Below, in pieces: positions 53,212-63,653 of a DNA stretch of 64,000 bases. Origin of the DNA: Rubrivivax sp. A210 (GTDB lineage: Bacteria > Pseudomonadota > Gammaproteobacteria > Burkholderiales > Burkholderiaceae_C); the NCBI RefSeq assembly GCF_904426505.1, contig NZ_CAJGBN010000023.1:62001-126000 (forward strand), given 5' to 3'. How positions within the stretch are numbered: position 1 is the stretch's first letter; each line of letters begins with the position of its first letter. Made by a program: the position numbers and the translations under genes. A model generated the notes under the pieces. That model made no database searches. It was not told where the DNA came from and worked only from the letters and a program-made list of their open reading frames with translations.

Positions 53212-54720
53212 TCAGGCCTTCGCCGGGCCCGGCGTCGGCGCGATGGGCGCCTCGAGCCCGAGCGGGAAGCGCACCGTGAATAGCGCCCCCGGCAGGGCCG
53301 CGGTAGGCCCGCTGCGCGGCCGCGCGTCGACCACGGTGACTTCGGCGTCGTGCCATTGCGCCACCTCCAGCACGATGGCCAGGCCGAGGCCGCTGCCGTC
53401 GACCTGGGTGCCCAGCGCGCGGTAGAAGGGGCGGAACACCGCCTCGCGCTCGGCCGGGGCGATGCCGGGGCCGGTGTCCTCCACCTGCAGCACCACCACC
53501 TGGCCAAAGGGGTCGGCCATCACGCGCGCCGTCACCGTGCCGCCCGGCGGCGTGTAGATGAGGGCGTTGTCGACGAGATTGCGCACCATCTCGCTCACCA
53601 GCACCGGCTCGCCCACCAGGCGCGTGGCCGGGCCGGCGTCGGGGCCTTCGTAGCCAAGGTCGATGCGGCGCTCCATCGCACGCGGCACGAAGTCGCGCAC
53701 CACGGCGCGCGTCACCGCCGCCAGGTCAATGGGCTGGTGGCGCGCCGCCTGGCCGGAATCTTCGGCGCGCGCCATGCTCAGCAGCTGGTTGACCATGTGG
53801 GCGGCGCGCTCGGTCGACATCGCGATCTGGCGCAGCGCGTGCTTGATGGTCTGGGCGTCGCTGCGCCCACTGTCGACCTCGCGCTCGGCCAGTTCGGCCT
53901 GCATGCGCAGCCCGGCCAGCGGCGTCTTGAGCTGGTGGGCCGCGTCGGCCAGGAAGTGGCGCTGCGTCGCGATGGTCTTGTCCAGGCGCTGCAGCAGATC
54001 ATTGATCGCGCTCACCAGCGGCGCCACCTCCTCGGGCACGTCGGCCTCGGGGATGGGGCTGAGGTCGGTGCTCTCGCGGCCGCGGATGCGGCGCTGCAGA
54101 TCGGCCAGCGGGCGGATGCCGCGCAGCAGCGCGAACCACACCAGCAGCACCGCCAGCGGCAGGATCACGAACTGCGGCAGGATCACGCCCTTGATGATCT
54201 CGGTGGCCAGTTGCGAACGCCGGCCCAGCGTCTCGGCCACCTGCACCAGGGCGTCGTTGCCCTGCGGCTGGGCCGCGCCCGACAGCCAGACATAGGCCAC
54301 CCGCACCGGCTCCTCGCCCAGCACGGCATCGCGGAAGCGCACCGCCGATTCGGCCGGCGGCTCCTCGGCCGGCACCGGCAGCGCGGCGTCGCCGGCCAGC
54401 AGGGCGCCGCGGCGGCCCAGCACCTGGAAGTACAGGCGGTCGTCGTCATCGCCGCGCACCAGGCCGGCGGCCAGGGCCTCAAGATCGGCGCGCACCACCG
54501 AGGGCGTGAGCGCCGGGTCGGCCAGCTGCACGCTGACCTGGCGCGCCAGCGCGCGTGCCGCGTCGGCCAGCTCGCGGTCATAGGGGCGGTTGGCGATGGC
54601 CTGGGCCACCACCCAGGTCAGCCCCAGGCTCATCGGCCACAGCAGCAGCAGCGGCGCGAGCATCCAGTCGAGGATCTCGCCGAACAGCGAACGCCGCTCG
54701 CGGCGGCTCAGCGTCAACAT
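53212..54720 (-). CDS. sensor histidine kinase (TctE/QseC-like)
   Basis: A 502-residue membrane kinase: first helix at about 19-41, a periplasmic domain of about 130 residues of the 2CSK_N type, and a second helix at about 176-198. HAMP and HisKA follow, with the phospho-accepting His in ADAAHQLKTPLAGLRMQ, and an ATPase domain (NLVDNALIYTPPGG, DTGPGIAP, GSGLGLAIV). It pairs with the response regulator gene 33 bases upstream. The architecture resembles TctE (tricarboxylate sensing) and QseC; the signal is not known. Confidence 0.9.
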   Translation of the reverse strand: MLTLSRRERRSLFGEILDWMLAPLLLLWPMSLGLTWVVAQAIANRPYDRELADAARALARQVSVQLADPALTPSVVRADLEALAAGLVRGDDDDRLYFQVLGRRGALLAGDAALPVPAEEPPAESAVRFRDAVLGEEPVRVAYVWLSGAAQPQGNDALVQVAETLGRRSQLATEIIKGVILPQFVILPLAVLLVWFALLRGIRPLADLQRRIRGRESTDLSPIPEADVPEEVAPLVSAINDLLQRLDKTIATQRHFLADAAHQLKTPLAGLRMQAELAEREVDSGRSDAQTIKHALRQIAMSTERAAHMVNQLLSMARAEDSGQAARHQPIDLAAVTRAVVRDFVPRAMERRIDLGYEGPDAGPATRLVGEPVLVSEMVRNLVDNALIYTPPGGTVTARVMADPFGQVVVLQVEDTGPGIAPAEREAVFRPFYRALGTQVDGSGLGLAIVLEVAQWHDAEVTVVDARPRSGPTAALPGALFTVRFPLGLEAPIAPTPGPAKA

Positions 54721-54753
54721 CTGGCAGGCCCTGCCGGGCGGCTGCAGGCAGGC

Positions 54754-55425
54754 CTAGGACGCAATCTTTTCCAGGCAGTAGCCCAGGCCGCGCACCGTGG
54801 CGATGCGCACCGGGCCCTGCTCGATCTTCTTGCGCAGGCGGTGGATGTAGACCTCGATGGCGTTGTTGCTGACTTCTTCGCCCCACTCGCACAGGCGTTC
54901 GACCAGCTGGTCCTTGCTGACCAGGCGGCCGGCGCGCTGCAGCAACACCTCCAGCAGCGACAGCTCGCGCGCCGACAGCTCGACCATCTGATCGTTGAGA
55001 TAGGCCACGCGGCCGGTGGCGTCGAAGGTCAACGGCCCGTGCTTGAGCAGGTTGCTGGCCGTGCCCAGGCCGCGCCGCGTCAGCGCGCGCACGCGCGCTT
55101 CCAGCTCCTGCAGCGAGAAGGGCTTGGCCATGTAGTCGTCGGCACCGAGGTCCAGCCCCTTGACGCGCTGCTCGACACTGTCGGCCGCCGTGAGGATGAG
55201 CACCGGCACGCTGCTGCCGCGGCCGCGCATCTTCTTGAGCACCTCGAAGCCGTGCATGCGCGGCAGGCCGAGGTCCAGGATCAGCAGGTCGAACTCGTGC
55301 GCCGCCAGGGCCGCATCGGCCTCGGACCCGCTGCCGACCTGATCGACGGCATAGCCCGAGGCGCGCAGCGAGCGCAACAGGCCGTCGGCCAGCACCTGGT
55401 CGTCTTCGGCAATGAGGATGCGCAT
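54754..55425 (-). CDS. OmpR-family response regulator (TctD/QseB-like)
   Basis: A 223-residue regulator. The receiver starts MRILIAEDDQVLADGLLRSL with the acidic pair. The phospho-acceptor Asp lies in LLILDLGLPRMHG and the conserved Lys in YMAKPFSLQEL. The winged-helix domain reads VELSARELSLLEVLL and SNNAIEVYIHRLRKKI. GGAGA precedes the ATG. It forms an operon with the kinase that follows and is divergent from recA. Confidence 0.93.
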   Translation of the reverse strand: MRILIAEDDQVLADGLLRSLRASGYAVDQVGSGSEADAALAAHEFDLLILDLGLPRMHGFEVLKKMRGRGSSVPVLILTAADSVEQRVKGLDLGADDYMAKPFSLQELEARVRALTRRGLGTASNLLKHGPLTFDATGRVAYLNDQMVELSARELSLLEVLLQRAGRLVSKDQLVERLCEWGEEVSNNAIEVYIHRLRKKIEQGPVRIATVRGLGYCLEKIAS

Positions 55426-55564
55426 CGGCTCGTCTCCGGGGGGCGGGTTAGGGGCGCCGCCATGGCTCTTTTGTGACAGGGCGATTCTAGGCAGCGCCTG
55501 GGTGCCCCGCGCGCCGGCGGCGGCCGGCGGCGACGATTCCCCCCGAGGAGTTACCCCAAAAGGA

Positions 55565-55580
55565 CTGTACGAATATCCAG
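55565..55580 (+). promoter_or_regulatory. LexA (SOS) box of recA
   Basis: CTGTACGAATATCCAG fits the CTGT-N8-ACAG LexA consensus with one mismatch. It overlaps the -35 region of the recA promoter, so bound LexA would block transcription until DNA damage. Confidence 0.75.
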
Positions 55581-55589
55581 GCTTTGGCC

Positions 55590-55595
55590 CATAAT
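55590..55595 (+). promoter_or_regulatory. -10 box of recA
   Basis: CATAAT, with the LexA box over the expected -35 site. A start about seven bases on lies near 55602, 16 bases before the chosen recA ATG. Confidence 0.55.
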
Positions 55596-55617
55596 GCCGG
55601 CCAACCCGGAGAACACC

Positions 55618-56661
<1,044 letters not shown>

Positions 56662-56711
56662 GGCGCAATCGGGCGGCATCGGGCGATTCAGGCAGGCAGC
56701 GAGGCGCGGCC

Positions 56712-57182
56712 GTGGCCTTTGGCGCCCTCTCGGTCAAGGGCCGTGCGCTGCGCTACCTGGCGCAGCGCGAACACTCGCGCGCCGAGCTTGAACGCAAGCT
56801 CGCGCGCCATGTCGAAGACGGCCCCGAGGCCGGTGCCGAGGCCCAGATCGCTGCCGCGCTCGACGAACTGGCGGCCAAGGGCCTGCTCAGCGAGGCGCGC
56901 GCCGCCGCCGCCGTGCTTTCTTCCAGCAACGGCCAACGCCACGGCAGTCGGCGCCTCGAACAAACGCTGCGCGCCAAGGGCCTGAGCGCCGAACTCGTCG
57001 CGGCCACGCTGCAACAGGCGCGCGCCACCGAATTCGAGCGTGCCAGCGAAGTCTGGCGCCGCCGCTTTGGCGCGCCGCCGGCCGACGCCGCCGAGGCGGC
57101 ACGCCAGATGCGCTTTCTGGCCGGACGCGGCTTCGACGGCGAGGTGATTCGCCGCGTCCTCAAAGGCGCGGCCGAAGCCTGA
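56712..57182 (+). CDS. recX: regulatory protein RecX
   Basis: A 156-residue helical protein made of three-helix repeats: LRYLAQREHSRAELERKL, LDELAAKGLLSEARAAAAVL, GSRRLEQTLRAKGLSAELV and QMRFLAGRGFDGEVIRRVL. RecX binds RecA filaments and limits their growth. The start is GTG (AFGALSVKGRALRYLA); no ATG is available in the right place. Its position after recA is the norm. Confidence 0.93.
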   Translation: MAFGALSVKGRALRYLAQREHSRAELERKLARHVEDGPEAGAEAQIAAALDELAAKGLLSEARAAAAVLSSSNGQRHGSRRLEQTLRAKGLSAELVAATLQQARATEFERASEVWRRRFGAPPADAAEAARQMRFLAGRGFDGEVIRRVLKGAAEA

Positions 57183-57455
57183 TCTTGCGGCCGCGCAAGA
57201 AGGCCGCCCGCTGTAAGGTTCTGCTGCGGAGCAGCATGCTAAATTCGCCGCCGCGTTGCGCCAGCGCCGCCACTTACCAGCAACGACACCCCTGCAAGCG
57301 GCGGTCGCAAGCCAGCCACTAGCACCGTCGCCCGCCCGATCAGCAAGCGCTGGCGCGCGGCATCGTCCTGCTGGCGAGAACCCGGCCGTCGGCCACGACA
57401 AGACGCCAGCCCCTGCACTTCCCGATTGACCGACCGAGCGAGCGAGGAACCCCCG
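57183..57455 (+). other. recX-sucC intergenic region
   Basis: No gene in 273 bases. CTTGCG and CGCAAG (57184-57199) form a short hairpin right after the recX stop, and CTGCT/AGCAG pair at about 57221-57234. The sucC promoter should lie here; TAAATT near 57239 is a possible -10 without a clear -35. GAGGAA precedes sucC. Confidence 0.4.
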
Positions 57456-58616
<1,161 letters not shown>

Positions 58617-58635
58617 GCCCGAAGGAACACACGAC

Positions 58636-59529
58636 ATGAGCATCCTCATCAACAAGGACACCAAGGTCATCACCCAGGGCATCACGGGCAAGACCGGGCA
58701 ATTCCATACCAAGGGCTGCCAGGCCTACGCCAACGGCAAGAACTGCTTCGTCGCCGGCGTCAACCCCAAGAAGGCGGGCGAAAGCTTCGAGGGCATCCCC
58801 ATCTTCGCAGGCGTCAGGGAAGCCGCCGCCGCCACTGGCGCCACCGTGAGCGTGATCTACGTGCCGCCCGCGGGCGCTGCCGCTGCCATCTGGGAAGCCG
58901 TCGAGGCCGAGCTGGACCTGGCCATCTGCATCACCGAAGGCATTCCGGTCAAGGACATGCTGGAAGTGCGCAACCGCATGAAGAAGAAGGAAGCCGCCGG
59001 CGGCAAGAAGACGCTGCTGCTGGGCCCCAACTGCCCCGGCCTGATCACCCCCGAGGAGATCAAGATCGGCATCATGCCCGGCCACATCCACCGCAAGGGC
59101 CGCATCGGCGTGGTCAGCCGCTCGGGCACGCTCACCTATGAAGCCGTGGCCCAGCTCACCGAGATCGGCCTCGGCCAGAGCAGCGCGGTCGGCATCGGCG
59201 GCGACCCCATCAACGGCCTCAAGCACATCGACGTGATGCGCCTGTTCAACGACGATCCGGACACCGACGCGGTGATCATGATCGGCGAGATCGGCGGCCC
59301 CGATGAAGCCGAGGCGGCGCGCTGGTGCCAGCAGAACATGAAGAAGCCCATCGTCGGCTTCATCGCCGGCGTCACCGCGCCGGCCGGCAAGCGCATGGGC
59401 CACGCCGGTGCGCTGATCAGCGGCGGCGCCGACACCGCCGATGCCAAGCTCGCCATCATGGAAGAGTGCGGCTTCAAGGTCACGCGCAACCCGTCCGAGA
59501 TGGGCCGCATGCTCAAGGCTCTGCTCTAA
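58636..59529 (+). CDS. sucD: succinyl-CoA synthetase subunit alpha
   Basis: A 297-residue subunit binding CoA and carrying the phosphorylated histidine (H256, in [11 protein letters not shown]). [20 protein letters not shown] and [20 protein letters not shown] are signatures. It works as a heterotetramer or dimer with SucC. A strong terminator hairpin follows the stop. Confidence 0.98.
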   Translation: MSILINKDTKVITQGITGKTGQFHTKGCQAYANGKNCFVAGVNPKKAGESFEGIPIFAGVREAAAATGATVSVIYVPPAGAAAAIWEAVEAELDLAICITEGIPVKDMLEVRNRMKKKEAAGGKKTLLLGPNCPGLITPEEIKIGIMPGHIHRKGRIGVVSRSGTLTYEAVAQLTEIGLGQSSAVGIGGDPINGLKHIDVMRLFNDDPDTDAVIMIGEIGGPDEAEAARWCQQNMKKPIVGFIAGVTAPAGKRMGHAGALISGGADTADAKLAIMEECGFKVTRNPSEMGRMLKALL

Positions 59530-59566
59530 GCACGCCTCGGTCGCGCGGCCCCGGCCGCGCCACCCC

Positions 59567-59600
59567 AGACGCCCGGATGGCTGAAGCTATCCGGGCGTCT
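59567..59600 (+). terminator. terminator hairpin after sucD
   Basis: AGACGCCCGGAT pairs perfectly (12 bp) with ATCCGGGCGTCT around a 10-base loop. Only a short, interrupted T-rich stretch (GTGCTTTC) follows, but the stem is strong and well placed. Confidence 0.75.
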
Positions 59601-59706
59601 GTGCTTTCAGGACCGCGCCCGCGATGTCCGTGGTTCCACGCACTGGGCGACGCCGGCGCGCCCCTACACTGCGCCTGCCCGCGCCGCCGCAAGAATCAGG
59701 AAAGAC

Positions 59707-60903
59707 ATGGAGCTGCTCTCAACCCCCGAGTTCTGGATCGCCGTCGGCCAGATCATCATGATCGACATCCTGCTGGGTGGCGACAACGCGGTGGTCATCG
59801 CCCTCGCCTGCCGCAAGCTGCCACCGGCCCAGCGCACCAAGGGCATCCTGTGGGGCACGGCCGGCGCCATCGTGCTGCGCATCGTGCTCATCTTCTTCGC
59901 GCTCACGCTGCTGGCCATCCCCTTCCTCAAGATCGTCGGCGCGCTGCTGCTGCTGTGGATTGGCGTCAAGCTGCTGCTGCCCGACCACGAGGAAGGCCAC
60001 GGCAACATCGACGGCAGCGACAAGCTCTGGGGCGCCATCAAGACCGTCATCGTGGCCGACTTCGTGATGAGCCTGGACAACGTCATCGCCATCGCCGGCG
60101 CCGCCGAAACCGCCAGCGGCGGCCAGCACAGCATGGCGCTGGTGATCTTCGGCGTGCTCGTCAGCATCCCCATCATCGTCTGGGGCAGCCAGATGGTGAT
60201 CAAGCTGATGGACAAGTTCCCCATCATCATCACCGCCGGCGGCATGCTGCTGGGCTGGATTGCCGGCGGCATGATCATTTCCGACCCGGCCCTGGTGAAC
60301 CCCGAGGTGCTGCCGCAACTGCCCAAGCTCGTGCCCGGCGACGCATTGCGCTACGGCGCCGGCGTGGCCGGTGCGCTGCTGGTGCTGCTGCTGGGCAAGT
60401 GGCTGGCCTCGCGCCGCACACCGGCCCCCAGGCCCGCCCCTGTGGCAGGGGCGGAGGGCGTGGCCGCCGGCTTCAGGCGCGTGCTGCTGGCGGTGGACGA
60501 ATCCGCGGGCGCCGCCGCCGCCGTCAGGCATGTGCTGGGCCTGCGCACCCAGCTGCGCGAGCCCGAGGCACTGGCGGTGCATGTCGTCAATGTGCAGCGC
60601 CCGGTGTCGGGCGACGTGTCCCAGTTCGTCACCAGCCAATCGCTGGACGAGTACTACCGCGAACGCAGCGAACCCGCGCTGGCCCAGGCCCGCGCCCTGC
60701 TACAGCAGGCCGGACTGGCCTTCCAGGAACACCACCGCGTCGGCGCACCCGGCGCGACCATCGCCGAGCTGGCCCAGGCCGAGGGCTGCGACCTCATCGT
60801 GATGGGCACCCGCGGCCTTGATGGCGCCGCCGGCGCGCTGCTCGGATCGGTCACGCAGAGCGTCATCGAGCACACCACGCTGCCCGTCTTGCTGGCACGC
60901 TAG
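59707..60903 (+). CDS. TerC-family membrane protein fused to a UspA domain
   Basis: A 398-residue fusion. Residues about 1-220 are a TerC/YjbE-type membrane domain with about seven helices, including the paired acidic motifs IMIDILLGGDNAVVIAL and VADFVMSLDNVIAIAGAA thought to handle metal ions. After a Pro-rich linker (about 235-255), residues about 256-398 form a universal stress domain: FRRVLLAVDESAGAA, VHVVNVQRPV, and the nucleotide-binding GTRGLDGAAGALLGS. The parts are more often separate genes. The combination suggests a metal export or loading protein with a cytoplasmic nucleotide-sensing domain, which is inference. SD-like AGGAAAG precedes the ATG. Confidence 0.88.
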   Translation: MELLSTPEFWIAVGQIIMIDILLGGDNAVVIALACRKLPPAQRTKGILWGTAGAIVLRIVLIFFALTLLAIPFLKIVGALLLLWIGVKLLLPDHEEGHGNIDGSDKLWGAIKTVIVADFVMSLDNVIAIAGAAETASGGQHSMALVIFGVLVSIPIIVWGSQMVIKLMDKFPIIITAGGMLLGWIAGGMIISDPALVNPEVLPQLPKLVPGDALRYGAGVAGALLVLLLGKWLASRRTPAPRPAPVAGAEGVAAGFRRVLLAVDESAGAAAAVRHVLGLRTQLREPEALAVHVVNVQRPVSGDVSQFVTSQSLDEYYRERSEPALAQARALLQQAGLAFQEHHRVGAPGATIAELAQAEGCDLIVMGTRGLDGAAGALLGSVTQSVIEHTTLPVLLAR

Positions 60904-60947
60904 CCCGTGGGCCCGGCCGCAAGCGCGGCCGTGCTAACTTCCAGCCC

Positions 60948-61805
60948 ATGCATGCCCCCCTGGCCGAGCACTTCGGCGATTACCGCCTGCAGCGCGTCCT
61001 GGGCGAGGGCGCCAGCGCCATCGTCTACCTGGCTCAGGACCGGCGCAACCAGGGCTGGGTCGCGCTCAAGGTGCTCGCCCCGCACAGCGGCGGCCACGGC
61101 CCCGCCCGCGACGCCACCCGCGAACTGTTCCTGAAAGAGGCCGCGACGGCACGCACGCTGCAGCACCCGGACATCGTCGCCGTACTGGACGCCGGAGAGA
61201 CCGAAGGCCGCCTCTGGCTGGCGATGGAGGCCGTGCCCGGCACATCACTGCAGCGCTATGCAAAGGCCCAACGCCTGTTGCCACTGCCGCTGGTGGCCCG
61301 CATCGCCGAACGCATTGCGCGTGCCCTGGCCCATGCCCATGGCCATGGCATCGTCCACCGCGACCTCAAGCCGGCCAACGTGATGGTCGACTGGCCCAGC
61401 GACACCCTCAAGCTCGCCGACCTGGGCCTGGCGCGGCGCGACGACGCCGCCCCCACCGCCACCGGCCTGATGCTGGGCACGCCGGCCTACATGGCGCCCG
61501 AGCAGCTGGCGGGCAACCCGCCCACGCCGGCCACGGATCTCTACGCGCTGGGCGCCCTGCTCTACCAGCTCGTCGCCGGCCGCCTGCCGCACGAGGCGCC
61601 CACCATGGGCGAACTGCTGCGCCAGGTGGCGCGCGAACCCGTGCTCGACCTGCGCCTGCTGAAACCCGGCACGCCACCGGCCCTGGCAGCCCTGATCGGC
61701 CGCCTGCTGGCCAAGCGCCCCCAGGACCGACCCGCCAGCGCCGCCACGGCCGCCGACGAACTGGCCGCCATTCAACCCCTGCTGTCCAACGCGCCGACGC
61801 GCTGA
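60948..61805 (+). CDS. Hanks-type serine/threonine protein kinase
   Basis: A 285-residue soluble kinase consisting of the catalytic domain only. The P-loop is LGEGASAIVYLA, the ATP-binding Lys is K41 (VALKVL), the catalytic loop HRDLKPANV has D139, and the metal-binding loop is ADLGLARR (DLG in place of DFG). GTPAYMAPEQL is the activation-segment end. No membrane helix or PASTA domain follows, unlike PknB. A PP2C phosphatase and an FHA protein come next, forming a phosphorylation/dephosphorylation/recognition set. Confidence 0.93.
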   Translation: MHAPLAEHFGDYRLQRVLGEGASAIVYLAQDRRNQGWVALKVLAPHSGGHGPARDATRELFLKEAATARTLQHPDIVAVLDAGETEGRLWLAMEAVPGTSLQRYAKAQRLLPLPLVARIAERIARALAHAHGHGIVHRDLKPANVMVDWPSDTLKLADLGLARRDDAAPTATGLMLGTPAYMAPEQLAGNPPTPATDLYALGALLYQLVAGRLPHEAPTMGELLRQVAREPVLDLRLLKPGTPPALAALIGRLLAKRPQDRPASAATAADELAAIQPLLSNAPTR

Positions 61806-61898
61806 TGTGGGTTCACACCCAGCAGCGACGGCCTCGATCCGATGCACAATCGTTCAACTCCCACCCTCCCGAGCCCCGCGTTGACCGAACCCCAGGCC

Positions 61899-62684
61899 AT
61901 GATGATCGAGCTTCATGCCGCCGTGGACCCTGGCAGGGCCCGCAGCAATAACGAGGACTCGGTCGCCACCGACGATGGCGTCGCACTGGCCGTGCTGGCC
62001 GACGGCATGGGCGGCTACAACGCCGGCGAGGTGGCCAGCCAGATGGCCACCAGCTTCATTGCTGCCGAACTCGGCCGTTGGCTGCGCGAGGCCAGCAGCC
62101 AGGCCAGCGACGCCGAGGTGCGGCGCGCGATGGACATCTGCGTCGACAACGCCAACCGCGCGATCTTCAACGCCGCCAATTCCAACCCGCAGTACGCCGG
62201 CATGGGCACGACGCTGGTGGTGGCGGTGTTCCGCGACAACCGCGTGCTGCTCGGCCACGTCGGCGATTCGCGCTGCTACCGCCTGCGCGGCGGACGGCTG
62301 CAGCAGATTACGCGCGACCACTCGCTGCTGCAGGAGCAGATTGACGCCGGCCTCATCACGCCCGAGCAGGCGGCCTTCTCGGCCAACAAGAACCTCGTCA
62401 CGCGCGCCGTCGGCGTCGAGGACACGGTGCTGCTCGAGACCCACCAGCACGAGGTGCTGCCGGGCGATATCTACCTGATGTGCTCCGACGGCCTGTCGGA
62501 CATGCTCGACGACGATGCCATTGCACAGGTGTTACAAGCGCAAGAAACGCTGCCAGGCGGCACCCAGGCGCTCATCGATGCAGCCAATGAGGCCGGCGGA
62601 AAGGATAATATCTCCGTCGTGCTGGCACGCGCCTCGGGCAGTGGCGGCGCGCCGACGCGGTCCTGGTGGCCGTTCCGGCGTTGA
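61899..62684 (+). CDS. PP2C-family serine/threonine phosphatase
   Basis: About 261 residues. Metal-binding motifs are RSNNEDSV near the start, VLADGMGGYNAGEVAS, GHVGDSRCYRLRGG, TRDHSLLQEQIDAG and CSDGLSDMLDD, with GGKDNISVVLA at the end; the site is complete. It should reverse phosphorylation by the upstream kinase. The start is uncertain. ATG at 61842 would add 19 residues, but its first codons have poor codon use and overlap a -10-like CACAAT. ATG at 61899 or 61902 matches where relatives begin. Confidence 0.92.
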   Translation: MMIELHAAVDPGRARSNNEDSVATDDGVALAVLADGMGGYNAGEVASQMATSFIAAELGRWLREASSQASDAEVRRAMDICVDNANRAIFNAANSNPQYAGMGTTLVVAVFRDNRVLLGHVGDSRCYRLRGGRLQQITRDHSLLQEQIDAGLITPEQAAFSANKNLVTRAVGVEDTVLLETHQHEVLPGDIYLMCSDGLSDMLDDDAIAQVLQAQETLPGGTQALIDAANEAGGKDNISVVLARASGSGGAPTRSWWPFRR

Positions 62685-62770
62685 AACGGTATTAAGCGCA
62701 TCGGTGCCGGGCAGAGTTACCATGCGCGGCTGATCGCGGCACGAAGCCGCGAATTGAATTGAGGGCAGGC

Positions 62771-63484
62771 ATGGGCAAGCTGGTGGTTTCGCTCGACGGT
62801 GTGGTCATCAAGGAAGTCCAGATTACGAAGGACAAGACCACGCTCGGCCGCCGGCCCTACAACGACATCGTGATCGACAACCTCGCCGTCAGCGGCGAGC
62901 ACGCCGTGTTGCAGATGGTGGGTGGCGACGTCTTCATCGAAGACCTCAACAGCACCAACGGCACCTACATCAACGGCAAGGCGATCAAGAAGCAGCTTCT
63001 CAGCCACAACGACACGGTCGAGATCGGCAAGTACAAGATCAAGTACCTGGTCGACGAGTCGGGCGACTACGAGAAGACCATGATCATGCGCCCGGGCAGC
63101 AGCGTGCCGCCCGGCCTGGGTGCCGGCAATCCGGCGGCCTCCAACCACCCGGCCGCCGCCGCGGCGGGTGGGGCCCAGTCCTCGGGCTTCGGCGCCTTGG
63201 GCGTGCCCTCGCACCCGCCGGTGCCGCCAGCTTCGATCAAGGTGCTCAATGGTGCCGCCGCTGGCCGCGAGGTCACGCTCACCAAGGTCGTCACCACCGT
63301 CGGCAAGCCGGGCGTGCAGGTGGCCTCCATCACCAAGCGGCCCAACGGCTACGCCTTCGCCCACGTCGAAGGCGCCTCGCGGCCCAATATCAACGGCGTG
63401 CCGCTGGTGGGCGACTCGGTGCCGCTGCGCAATGGCGACGTGATCGAGCTCGCCGGCACGCAGATGCAGTTCATCTCGCGCTGA
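62771..63484 (+). CDS. FHA-domain protein
   Basis: A 237-residue protein. The N-terminal FHA domain (about residues 5-95) has the phospho-threonine-binding residues in LGRRPYNDIVIDN, SGEHAVLQ and STNGTYING. A linker with EKTMIMRPG (a possible kinase target Thr) and an Ala/Pro/Gly-rich stretch precedes a second FHA-like beta-sandwich (about 158-237), which is less conserved. It should read out Thr phosphorylation set by the kinase/phosphatase pair. GAGGGC lies ahead of the ATG. Confidence 0.92.
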   Translation: MGKLVVSLDGVVIKEVQITKDKTTLGRRPYNDIVIDNLAVSGEHAVLQMVGGDVFIEDLNSTNGTYINGKAIKKQLLSHNDTVEIGKYKIKYLVDESGDYEKTMIMRPGSSVPPGLGAGNPAASNHPAAAAAGGAQSSGFGALGVPSHPPVPPASIKVLNGAAAGREVTLTKVVTTVGKPGVQVASITKRPNGYAFAHVEGASRPNINGVPLVGDSVPLRNGDVIELAGTQMQFISR

Positions 63485-63492
63485 TACCGCCT

Positions 63493-63513
63493 CGGCCGGC
63501 TTCGCGCCGGCCG
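63493..63513 (+). repeat. hairpin after the FHA gene
   Basis: CGGCCGGC and GCCGGCCG enclose TTCGC. There is no T-run. It lies in the 169-bp gap before the next gene, which otherwise shows nothing clear. Confidence 0.45.
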
Positions 63514-63653
63514 CCGTGACGGCCTTCACGATGGAATCGCGCGCCTGCGCAGCAGGGGCGGCAAATGCGGCAAGTGCGGCTTGCGCCGGCGCGGCGCCGG
63601 GTTCAGCATCCGCCTTCTGACCGTACTTGGCGCCCCCTGGGGCCCGCCACCCC

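Noticed and set aside
63480..63640. An Ala-rich minus-strand reading resembling a protein tail (RDSIVKAVTAAGAKPAEAV)
   Set aside because: It continues as an open shadow frame through the FHA gene and has no start signal or known motif. It cannot be supported as a gene.
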